Assembly (NCBI GenBank): GCA_010015655.1
Contig: ML976687.1
Location: 340,626 to 404,625 of the forward strand
DNA from: Bimuria novae-zelandiae CBS 107.79
Lineage: Eukaryota; Ascomycota; Dothideomycetes; Pleosporales; Didymosphaeriaceae
Reading direction: 5' to 3'
DNA: 64,000 nt
In this document: in pieces, positions 11,243 to 20,404 of the stretch
How the letters are laid out: each line of letters opens with the position of its first letter
Position numbering within the stretch: the stretch's first letter is position 1
Translations under genes and position numbers: made by a program
Notes under the pieces: model-generated
Told to the model about the DNA's origin: nothing
The model's database searches: none
What the model saw: the letters and a program-made list of their open reading frames with translations, nothing else

Positions 11243-14140
11243 CAGTGTTCCGAATAGGCGGTCCAGTCCAGTCCAAGGCCTTAAACTGGACCGCCTGTGG
11301 TCCACACAGCGCGGACTGGACTGGCAGGCGGTCCAGACAGCATGGACTGGACGGCCTGCTCTATTTTAGACTGCATGGGCGAGAGCTAAGCGAACCAATC
11401 ACGATTTCCCTAGGTATACCCGGCGAAATCATAATTGGCTCGCTCAGCTCCCCTTAGTAACTAGTGCTTACCTATTCTCTGCTAGTTTGCCAGACAGATG
11501 GACGCACCAGCCATTTCAACTTATTAATAAGTAGCAGGAAATAATATATTGAATTAACAAGTATAGAGCGTAGTAGCGTGCGAGTGCCCAAGACAGTTAT
11601 TTTCAATCAATTATGTTGTCTTCATCCCATTGGCGAAGACATTGGGCAGCTCCGATCGTGTTTGCCGCCAACCTATTCCTTCTCTTCGTAACTATATCGC
11701 CACATCTACTATACAAGCGTTTATTATCAGCCTTAGTTGGTAGAATCCCGTAGATCTCGAGTGCTATCCGTGATAGACGTGGCCAGCGGTGTCAATTCAA
11801 CAACTAGAAGTTAACTAGATCCTTAACTGTATTAAAAGATGGATTAACTGCCCCTTGGAATTCGTCTATTTTATCTTGCAGCGGCTGTTGCTGTTGTTGC
11901 TGCTGTTGCTCTGGCCTCTGGTTGAGTTGTTCTATTGGGCCATATATATCTTCCTCCGAAGGCGGTGTAGTGGGGATGAGGATCTCATTAAGGATGTCCT
12001 CATTAGCCTGTTGCTGCTCCGGAAGGCTTTTGTACCCGGACCAGAGGTCTTGGAGTTGCCTCTCTGCCGTAGCCACCCAGCCATCCTCTGCTCGATCAGC
12101 CCACATTTCCTTTATCTTTGCAAGGCGATATTTTGGATGAAGCGCTAAGGCGGCAACGTAGATCTTAGTATTATCAAGCGTCTTGTAGTACTGATCAAGT
12201 TTCTGCTATCTAAGCTAAATATTACACTTAAGATCACCGTCCGGGTCATGTTCGTACTGGCTACTAAGTCGCTTAAAGTGAGAGAGTAGATATTTGTAGC
12301 AAGGCAGCACTTCCTACATAAGACTATTACGCCCTTGCCGTGGATATCTTTTAAGCTTCTTTGTAACTAATATTAACGGCTTTAAAATCTCCATGTATCT
12401 TGTAATCGTAATCCAGTCGTTGACCGAGAGCTTGTCCTTTATAATTGTAGGCTTCGGCGGTGGCCTTCTTTGCCTGCCCCCTCGCCTATTCTTTAGCATA
12501 ATCTGCTTAAGCTATATGTTAAAGGCTCGTTCCTCCTTCTCTGCGTACGCATCGATTGCAGCTCGATTTCGACAGGCCGTCTCGAAGGCGTAATAATGTG
12601 AATTCCACCGTGTAGTATTTGGTCGTTTAAGCTCCGTGGGAGGGCGGTTCCGCTCATATTCTTTAATTAGGCTGTTTTGGTACTTAACCTGCAGTGCTTT
12701 AAATTCCCTTAAGCAACTTCCGTTAGCGTGTCTATTAGTAATCTACATGATAATATTGCGGAGTTTGCCTAGGGCGCCTTTACGTCTCCACATCTCAAGT
12801 TCCTGATGTAGATGTTGAATATTCATAGTCTCCGACTTAAATGCCTCTAAATCCTTGCCGTATATAATCTATATAGCTACAAGGTTAACGATATAGGCTG
12901 CACACCGTAATCGACGCTTAACTAGGTCGAAGTTAAAGACATTTCCTAAAGTCTAAATAGCCTTATCGTTATTTGTCGCGTTATCTAGAACGAAGTAACC
13001 GATACGCTCCTTGAGACCAAACTCCTGTATGATGCTGGCGACGCCCTGTGCAATGTTTTCGCTGGTATGGCTATTAGTAATAGATGGAATAGATAGTAGG
13101 ATTTTCTTCTTCTTTCTAAAGGCGTCAAGGTAATGGGCGTATAGACCATTAAGGCAGAGTAGATTGCTGGAGGTCCAGAGATCGAACGTGAAATGGATAT
13201 TGCCCTCCACCTTATCTAGTAACTTTATTATCGGTAATTTGTATGCTTGGAAGTCTCGCTTGATCCATCGTACGATTGTATCAGCTGTTGGCAAACAACT
13301 AGCAGCTTTAATATCGGCGTATGCAAGTCGCAGAAGATCGTGAAATTGCGGAAGCTCTACCTGGCGATACGCGATATTGGCGTAGGCCATCTAGCGCACT
13401 ATTGCAGTCTTGAATTGCTCTGGATTGAAGTTGGATATGCGCTGATTTAGGAGTGCTTGCTTAATCGTCGAATTCGTCGAAGCCGCGCTATTAAAGTTAA
13501 GCCTCCGTTTTTTCTGGATAGGGCCATTTGCGTCCAAATTGTGTTTGTCCTTTAGATGACAGATCTGAGAGTGTGAGCCGCCGTTAAGAGCATACAAGGC
13601 AGCTCGGGGGTCCTTCTTTGCTACATAAAGCTTGCAAAGCCAGTATATTGCCTCGGTTTTGATGTGTTGAATCCTATATCCATGTTGCCATGTCTAAGAA
13701 GTATGCTATCGTTTTGTATAAGGGGCCTTCGCGTAGCTAAGATACCTGCCCTAGTTAATGCCTTTATATGCGTCGTTAAAGTCATCGGCGGTCCCTTCGC
13801 GGCTGGTGGAAGTAGCTAGAGACACAGAGTAGAGACTAGGAATTTCTGTACGGCTCGTAGAAGCAATAGAGAAGGTAGTAGACTTGTCGTTGTTAATAGA
13901 TGTGGCCACGTCGTAATGCCTTGTTTTTTGTGTTATAGCGCGTAACTTAGGAGCGCTATTTTTATTAGCGACGCGCTAAGTTTAGCGTGTTACGCACCCC
14001 TATTAGAATTAAGCAGGCGGTCTAGTCCGTCTAGCTCCCTCAAACTGGACCGCCTAGTCCACCAAAATCGTTGGACTGGACTGGGCTTGGCAGGCGGTCC
14101 AGTCCGTTTGGACTGTTTGGACCGCCTATTCGGAACACTG
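11243..14140 (-). mobile_element. hAT DNA transposon with perfect 8-bp target duplication
   Basis: The element begins CAGTGTTCCGAATAGG at 11,243 and ends with the inverted copy at 14,140. It is flanked on both sides by the direct repeat CTACAAAC (11,235-11,242 and 14,141-14,148). CAGTG-type ends and an 8-bp duplication are the signature of hAT elements. The subterminal regions (11,255-11,360 and 14,005-14,125) hold many copies of GGCGGTCCAG and its complement, probably transposase-binding sites. It interrupts the DUF3435 gene; joining the flanks at the duplication restores a continuous DUF3435-like frame. Confidence 0.95.
11603..13915 (-). pseudogene. hAT transposase (decayed)
   Basis: On the minus strand the product shows, in order, a BED-type zinc-finger region (about 13,640-13,520, with SQICHLKDKH) and the hAT core with DTIVRWIKRDF, FTFDLWTSSN and GYFVLDNATNND (13,390-12,953). 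A middle part is broken by stops. A poly-Gln tract lies at 11,880-11,910. The C-terminal hAT dimerisation region contains LEIYGILPTKADNKRLYS and RRNRLAANTIGAAQ, and ends at a TGA at 11,603-11,605. Several in-frame stops and frame changes separate the pieces, so it is non-functional as it stands. It is less RIPed than the neighbouring LTR elements. Confidence 0.85.
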
Positions 14141-16000
14141 CTACAAACGAACCTGGTCACGACTGAAAAGAGATACCCTCACGGACGCTATTAGATATAA
14201 GCCCAGCTCTATCTATAGTGTGAAGTCGAAAAAAGTGTTGAGGCAATCGTTGTTTTGATTGAGAAGCTACTCTATGGAGCTATATACTGTGTGGATCACG
14301 TGAGTCACGTGCACGGGCCGCACGGGTGGCCCAAGCTTCCATACTAAACCGTCACATATAGCTAGGTGGCTTTATAGCTAACCTGCTATAGGCTCTTCTC
14401 GGTCTCTGCTATTAGTATATATAGGTTACTTTGCTACGGAATCTAGAGGGCGGTCCTTATTAAGTATTACTAGAGTTTACTTTTAAATTTACTAAGAAGT
14501 TCCTTAGTGTTAAAGATATATAGGTTAGTACGCTTTTTACTAGGCTAAATAAGAATACTAACTTTTTAAAAAGGAATACCTTTCCTCTCTTTAAAGTTAT
14601 TTATAATAAGACTTTTATCTTTAGTTTATACGTCTTCCTCCTTAGCGTACTTTTTTACGACTAGGCGTTTATAGCCTATACTCTAACTTCCCTAAAAAAC
14701 TTAGTAGGCTTACTATCCCGCCAGGCCGCAACGAGCTACCACTACGCCTTAATTAGGCCTTAGATAATACTCCCGTGTTTCGCAAAGCAGTACGGACTCT
14801 ATATAGTTAGGCTATTTCGCCTACGGAGCCTCTTCCCTACTCCACCTTACTACTATAGATTAAAACACTAGGGAGAATTACAGCGTTTGCGCAGGTAACC
14901 CGTCCCTATTCGCTAAGATATGTAGTAGGGAAGGCGTTTAACAAGAATAGTAAGTTCTACGAGCTATTATATATAAGGGGTAGGAGTAACGTAGTACGCA
15001 GGTAACGTTAGTAAGGCTATATAGAACCTAATAATAGGGCATGTAAGTATATTAACGTTCTTAAAGTACTACCTTTTACGCCGCGTTATAATTAACACGC
15101 AGGCTATTATGTAAGATATCTAGCCTTATACTACGCTAATATAGGCGGCCTATACTATAAGCTATTTAATTAATTGTTATTAGCTATAGCGACTTACCCT
15201 AAAATAAACTATATTAGTAAATAATAATCCTACTATTTATTTACTGCTTAACTAACAAAAGCGTTTTAAATATACCCTTATTAATGTAACTAAGTAAGGT
15301 AGTAGTGCTAGTATAGCCTTCTTTAAAAAGTCTAAGAACGCTAGGAGTATAAATAGCTAGTATATAATATTAAGTAGTAGCTTGCTAGCTTTGGCGTTAA
15401 TATAGAGGTTAACTTAAAGTAGCACTTTATGCGCTGCCTTAGGCACAGTAGGAGTTGGTTAGCGCCATCTCCGCTCGTCCGGGACTTACGCTGGACGAGG
15501 AGCTTGGTTGGCGGAACACGGCCATCTGTGCCGTTATGCGATATTGTGCGATCGAGGAAGGCGGAATGCGCTTATCCTAGACGCAACACTCGAGACATCG
15601 CATCAAGCCGCCTACCAAGAACGAAGACGATGCTTAGCTGGATCTGAACGAAAAAGTGCTAGAAGTAGCCAAGGTAGCGGTGTACAAAGAGAAGAGGCCA
15701 ACAATATGTTTCCTTTGCCTTGGCAACCAACGTCTACGTACGGACGTACGCACATACTCATTCTATACCTTAAAGAATCTTAGCAAACATTTCAAGAGAA
15801 AGCACCTGCAATAAATTAAGGAAGGGGATTAGCTTAGCTGCGATCTCTGCTAGGTGTGTCTTGGTAGCAGAATGTACTTGCGGCGACATGCGTTGGATGT
15901 CTATGGTACTGTCTCCTAAGTGTGCGTAGGAGTCAAGAATATTGCTTCGGAGGCAGAGGAAGAAAAGGAAGGGAGTGATACCGCGGTCTAGGGTTAACTT

Positions 16001-16120
16001 ATCCGCTTTCTGGGTGACTGTCTGTTGTCAAAGTGGCTGTCTGCTTTCGAAGTGGACGCTTTAGCTGTCCGCTTTAAGTGGCCGTCCGCTTTCTAGATAG
16101 CTGTCCGCTTTCCGGGTCAG
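16001..16120. repeat. Degenerate short tandem repeat (GTCCGCTTTC type)
   Basis: Imperfect units of roughly 17-20 bp built around CTGTCCGCTTTC follow one another six or so times, with a related piece at 16,228-16,252 (GTACGCTTTCTGGGTGACT). The array lies between the end of the DUF3435 pseudogene and the TPR fragment. It is not coding in any clear frame. Its origin is unknown. Confidence 0.5.
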
Positions 16121-16213
16121 TTATACAAATAATCCTTTATGATTCCGCGATCAGCGGTCAGTTCATTAAAAAATTAAACCGTGCAGATGCAATGGCTAAG
16201 CTTTAGGATAGAA

Positions 16214-16517
16214 TTAAAATTGCCTGTACGCTTTCTGGGTGACTATCCGCCTAAGCTCCCTCTCATACCCTTGCAGCGCTCTTTGGTTGAGCTTCTCTGC
16301 TTCCTTGTACTTCCCCTGCTCCTGCAGCACCAATGCCAGGTTGCTCACGCTCGTTAGCGCATGTGGGTGCTGCACCCCAAGCTCTTTCTCCCTCCCTTCT
16401 AGCGCTCTTCGGTTGAGCTTCTCTGCTTCGTCGTACTTCCCCTGGTCCTGCAGCACCGACGCCAGGACCTCCAAGCTGACTAGTACGTAGTAGTAGCGCG
16501 TTATATACAAATCTCAT
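16214..16517 (-). pseudogene. TPR (kinesin-light-chain-like) repeat fragment
   Basis: The minus-strand frame encodes two consecutive 42-residue tetratricopeptide repeats of the TPR_12 type, with VLQDQGKYDEAEKLNRRAL, EKELGVQHPHALTSVSNLAL and VLQEQGKYKEAEKLNQRAL. The two 126-bp units are very alike at DNA level. This kind of high-identity TPR array forms the C-terminal sensor region of many fungal NACHT/NB-ARC receptors. No NTPase domain is found upstream, and the frame runs into unrelated sequence on both sides, so this is a stranded fragment rather than a gene. It shows no heavy RIP. Confidence 0.75.
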
Positions 16518-16727
16518 GTACGAATTAGCTCTCTGATCTCCGTTACAATTAATCGATACCAGTCATTGCTGAAACAGTTTCATTTGGGACATTTAATCGA
16601 AGAGACTAAAGCCGCCACCCAGTCTTTACTTAAGAAGGTTACGAGTCATATGAAGCACGCGCTGGCACTTATGTAAATTTAATTCGAAGATTTCCTGCTA
16701 ACTACTTTGCCAGCTCTGAACCTACTG

Positions 16728-17930
16728 TTACGCTTGTAAGTAGTTCATTTTCGTTAATCGTATTCTACCCGAATAATATTGGCAGCCACTTCTGTGGGCT
16801 GAATTGCCATCCTGGCGAATAGAATCGTACGGGGCGAGGCAGAGCCAGCAAAATTCATACCTGCATCTTGTGCCTAAGCATGGATTAGCATGGCATTCTA
16901 ATTCCTTTATAGAAACTTACATGTCATATGGTCGCATCCTCCATTCTTCTCAATGTTCCAGCCGCATCCCTCTCCAGGACACGTCTTTGTGAGCATGCTA
17001 ATAACTTTAGCACTTGCTGCTTCTTGCATCCGCTGCTCTTCCTCCTGTTCTACACGACGATCAAAATCATCACAAGTTTCTCCTTCGTGCCACTTTCTTT
17101 CATGGAATACGCATACGTGAAACCCGCATACTATGCAAGTGAAAATATTTTCTTCCAGCCCGCCCTCGTGTATCTGTCCAGATGCGCAATTAGGTTCCAG
17201 GCACCAACGGAATTTCGGGTCGCGAGCGAGGACGCTTAGGGTAGTATAAGTATCGTATCTGTGGCTTGTCAGAATCTTCTCATTTCTGCACGGAAACTAC
17301 TTACTGGTTAAAGGTTGCTGGCGAAGCATACTGTTTTATCTCGGCGTGCTCTAGAGTAGTTTTGCACCCAGCTTCTGGACACCGAATCTTCTCCTTTGAT
17401 TCTTCGACCTGCGCCGCAATCCACGCGGTGAAACATTGTGCACATAGAACAGGGCCATGTGAGCATTTTGCCAAAGTGGTACAGTCTTGCAGCCTTTGGA
17501 TATGTCCGCATGCCATGCACTCATGACTGTATGTAGGGATTTCTTGCTGCTGCTGCTTCCCTTTATAGCTCTTCCGTAGAAGCTGACGAGTGGATTGATT
17601 AATCGAACCTTGGTTCCGGCGCCTGGTTTTGTTACGAGCCGCCTTACTTAGGATTCGAGTTTCTGGGTCGTCTAGGACTATAGGGTTGCCCTGAGTGCCG
17701 GGATTACCGGAAGCCGCTCCTCCCTTATCCCCGTTCAGCACTACCACGAACGTGCCGGTTGCTCGTAAGTCCGGATACGGAACGTACCCAGACCCCCCCC
17801 CCGTCGTCTTCTGTGCTGGTTTACCTGAATTGCCCATACGTGCATTTGGCGAAGGTCGTCGGGCCAACGATAGCGTGGGACCGAGTTGGTTCTTCTCATC
17901 CTGCGTCGTAAGGGATTGTTTAATAAGCAT
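16728..17930 (-). CDS. RBR-type E3 ubiquitin ligase (three exons)
   Basis: Exons 17930-17305, 17258-16921 and 16873-16728 join in frame to 369 codons plus TAA; introns of 46 and 47 bp have GTAAGT donors and CAG/TAG acceptors. The product has the RING1-IBR-RING2 order. RING1 starts at C138 (CMACGH ... CSHGPVLCAQCF ... CPEAGC). The IBR carries FRWCLEPNCASGQIHE, CIVCGFHVCVFHE and KWHEGETCDDF. RING2 is CPGEGCGWNIEKNGGCDHM followed by RCRYEFCWLC. By homology with parkin-class ligases, C317 in NGGC is the Cys that accepts ubiquitin from the E2 as a thioester before passing it to substrate. C322 is split by intron 2. The N-terminal ~130 residues are low complexity (Gly, Gln). The frame is open up to an ATG at 18,125, but the start at 17,930 is preferred because a TATA box lies about 80 bp upstream. 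The gene is intact; the substrate is unknown. Confidence 0.88.
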
Positions 17931-18010
17931 AGTGTAACGGTAGTATAGTTGATGGTTTCGAATGGCGACTGAGGGATGGGATGTTTGTCTCAAGACGGAG
18001 GACGCGCTGG

Positions 18011-18017
18011 ATTTATA
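18011..18017 (-). promoter_or_regulatory. TATA box of the RBR ligase gene
   Basis: On the minus strand TATAAAT lies 81 bp upstream of the ATG at 17,930, followed by a C-rich leader, a normal spacing for a fungal promoter. It would lie inside the coding region if the more upstream ATG (18,125) were used, which argues for the shorter protein. Confidence 0.5.
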
Positions 18018-18265
18018 GATTATCTGTGGGCCCCTGGGCCCCCGATCGAAGTTCGAACCTGTCACAGCTCGACACCCTCCGCCCCAGACATCACTCGATC
18101 TAAGCAGGGTCCCGTGATGAAACAAGTGACGATATGATTAGCTGATAGACTAAAATACAGTAGCCCAATATCTCGATCTATTAGACCTCTGTTCTATTCA
18201 CTTTTATCCACTCATGGGGGGCACCGTTCTAGGAGCTATTCGGCGCTTGCCTGCTCTAATTAGCT

Positions 18266-19051
18266 TTGGTACTAGACGTAGAACCAGGAGCCTGCTGCTC
18301 TGATACTGGTCGGATTCTTGGGATTTTAATCGCGAGACATGGTGGATGCGTATTAACAGGCTTTTCAGCTAAGAAGTTTTATCTGCAATGGGATAAAATG
18401 GTCGAAGAGTTCACATGGCTCCAGCCCAGCCATGAAGAAGATCGCCTACCAGCCTTCTCTGGACTCGCAGCAGTACCAACAACGTTTGAAGGGTACATAT
18501 TTGGCTAGCCTTTGAAGAGAAAATCTGTTAACTGATTTGATGTAGTTGTGGGCGGGCAAATAAGGACAACAAGCTGTATTGCTATCTGCGAAAAGAAGAG
18601 TGAGGAGTCTGTCGAGGAAGAAAGGAGAGGGCGAGAGCTTTATCTTGAAGTAAGTGGTCCGTGCGCGTAGATGGAACCTTCTACACACACAACCTCTGAC
18701 ATAAGTCACGTGGCTACAGTAGTCCCCGAATTGGGCAGCGAGGCACAGCGATACTACACAAAAAAGCCAAGAAATTGGCGCGCCCCCTCTTGGTCTTGGG
18801 CGTTAGTTGAGGTCCCGATATTGTTCTCAAATGCCTGTCACATTGCAAAAGGGGAAGCATATACGAAGACTGTCACCTATCGGATCGACATTATCTCTGT
18901 TGATGGACAGGAAGCCAACGTGAACTATGACCTTATTGAACATGGATTAATGGAGTCGAATTTAGACATGATTATATATTGCTTATACATAGGTGGTATT
19001 CCCCAAATGCAGCGCATATTTGCTCAGAGTCAAGCAGACTACATTGTATAG
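18266..19051 (+). pseudogene. HET-domain protein, C-terminal fragment
   Basis: Two plus-strand frames resemble the region after the HET domain in heterokaryon-incompatibility-type proteins. The first (18,266-18,508) has a W-x2-MVEEFTWLQPSHEEDRLPAFSGLA segment and is followed by a TGA/frame change. The second (18,671-19,051) has RNWRAPSWSWALVEVPI, matching the conserved RAPSWSWAS block, and ends at TAG. The N-terminal HET signature is not visible upstream (18,130-18,265), where stops occur in all frames. Short introns could explain part of the break, but the missing N-terminus points to a fragment. The intact HET gene at 23.8 kb belongs to a different architecture. Confidence 0.65.
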
Positions 19052-19233
19052 GACGTGGAGACTATTGCTACGTTGTGTGGATGAAAATATCTTTGAGAGA
19101 GTAGGTCTGAGCATTTGGACGGAATTGAAAGTCAGTTTCGAAATAGCTTGAGTGACTGCATGATTAACTTACTACACTGTACAGTATAAACCGTGACAAG
19201 TATAGTATTCTCACCCAATATTAAAGATGCTTA

Positions 19234-19375
19234 ACGTCCCTCCCTGCATAACGAATAACCCTGTGAGCCGAGAACGACCAATTAGATGGTAAGGATCGTA
19301 GAAAAGTGCATGATTCTTGTGATCAAATTGGTCGTTCTCGGCCCACAGGATTATTCGTTACATAGAGACGGACGT
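19234..19375. mobile_element. 142-bp MITE with TA duplication
   Basis: The two ends form an imperfect inverted repeat of about 55 bp (ACGTCC ... TAACGAATAA, CCTGTG, GCCGAGAACGACCAATT on the left; the complement on the right) around a short centre. TA dinucleotides flank it at 19,232-19,233 and 19,376-19,377. Length, long TIRs and a TA duplication fit a miniature inverted-repeat element mobilised by a Tc1/mariner transposase. It carries no coding capacity. Confidence 0.75.
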
Positions 19376-19550
19376 TAGTCCGCTCGGAGCTGCATACTAA
19401 GTGCGATAAAAAGTACCTCTAACTAGATTCGCTACATTGTGTGCTTCGCGACGTTATAAGTAACGTTAGGGCTGTTTTGATATTCGGATCACGCGTTTCG
19501 CCGTGGCAGGCGTTTCTAGGTGATCCTCAGTACATCTAAAGTTCCAATAC

Positions 19551-19878
19551 TCAACAATCACCATATCCAGGATCATCGAGAAACAAGCAACGATAAGCCT
19601 GGTAGCAGGTCCCTAACCCATCATCCGCCCTCACCCAGCCAAGACGACATCCTTGAGTAGTGCGGCATTGCTGTTTGACGTTGCCTCCAGAACAGTATTT
19701 CTGTCCTATGTTAGCGGTTGCACGCACACGGCTATAAGAATGAATAAGATCTGACCACAACGTCGTGCCCTCCGGCGCTGCCACAATAGACACCTCCCAC
19801 GCAATCTCTGCGGAAGAGATCGTTCGGAGCACCGTATACTCCTGTAAGCAGAGTAAAGACAACGATTGGTAGACGCAT
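19551..19878 (-). CDS. Candidate small secreted cysteine-rich protein
   Basis: On the minus strand an ATG at 19,878 opens a frame with a convincing secretion signal (MRLPIVVFTLLTGVYGA) followed by APNDLFRRDC. That frame stops after about 45 codons. A second frame then encodes QKYCSGGNVKQQC, CRLGWV, GTCYQAYRC and PGYGDC, ending at TGA 19,551-19,553. An intron of about 88 bp (GTGTCT ... CTAACATAG) would join the two in frame and give a secreted protein of about 80 residues rich in Cys, effector-like in size and make-up. The donor is weak and the branch-like CTAAC is close to the acceptor. The alternative is the single 113-codon frame starting at 19,892, which lacks a good signal peptide. Function unknown. 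Confidence 0.45.
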
Positions 19879-19967
19879 TTTAATGGGAGCAATTAGATTG
19901 AATTTAAAACAGGTTCTGAAGAACGAAAACAGCAGAGCTATGCAGTCGACTTTAAAGTACTACAATC

Positions 19968-20130
19968 ACTAGCGAATGCAGCTTAACCCCTTTGCACCAT
20001 CGTTTTTCGCCAACTGACCTTTTGTCAGCAGTTTTCAAACAATTTTATTGTGGGAAGGGTCTAAAATTCTACTAGTAAGATAGTAATAACTGGCGTTACT
20101 GCTTGCGAGGGTGAAGCTGCATTCGCTAGT
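19968..20130. mobile_element. 163-bp inverted-repeat element (MITE-like)
   Basis: The block ACTAGCGAATGCAGCTT at 19,968 recurs in inverse orientation, ending at 20,130, with the match continuing weakly inward (ACCCC against GGGT). The interior is non-coding. No clean target duplication could be identified, so membership in a transposon family is open; a structured regulatory or replication hairpin is a less likely alternative. Confidence 0.5.
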
Positions 20131-20404
20131 AACTGTATACCGTACTGTATCGAAGTTATCTGTTCGTGTGTTGCAGACCCGCGCCATGGATCACGTTTAA
20201 TTAGCGCGACCTGCCAAAATGCATTTTCTTCCAGCAACCTGAGCCCCTGTTAATGTGATCTAATATGCAGCAGGCTTCATTAAAATGCAAGTTGATCTGA
20301 ATACAGAGGCCTCAAATTATGTGGGAAAATAAAATGTGGTGACTTAACGTGTACTTAAGAACAGGTAGGTAATTGTTGCTTAATCTGTGTATCTGGTGTT
20401 GAAA

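Larger units (their letters stand above)
10468..15919 (+). pseudogene. DUF3435 / C2H2-tailed tyrosine-recombinase-like gene, split by hAT
   Basis: Translation through stops and frame changes follows the fungal DUF3435 family. The order is: a Ser/Asp/Glu-rich N-terminus (10,468-10,690); a segment at 10,877-11,090 with TFFNWLLSQRRGKG and KMNRSMHKV; then MYVKDLALVLQTN and TEKRYPHGRY crossing the hAT insertion; then EFTFEFTKKFLGVKD (14,470-14,520); PYSLRYVVGKAFN (14,905-14,945), the region expected to hold a catalytic Arg; and RRVIINTQAI (15,080-15,110). A C-terminal pair of C2H2-like fingers follows (CFLCLGN ... HFKRKHL, then CDLC ... RRHALDVYG, ending at TAA 15,917-15,919). Without the hAT element this is about 2.55 kb. 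DUF3435 includes the captain recombinases of Starship elements. Stops, frame changes and the hAT insertion make it inactive. The middle is strongly RIPed and both ends much less so. Confidence 0.8.

Noticed and set aside
18030..18075. A GTTCGAACC-like T-loop sequence suggesting a tRNA gene
   Set aside because: No acceptor stem, anticodon arm or A/B box spacing fits on either strand; it lies in the upstream region of the RBR gene.
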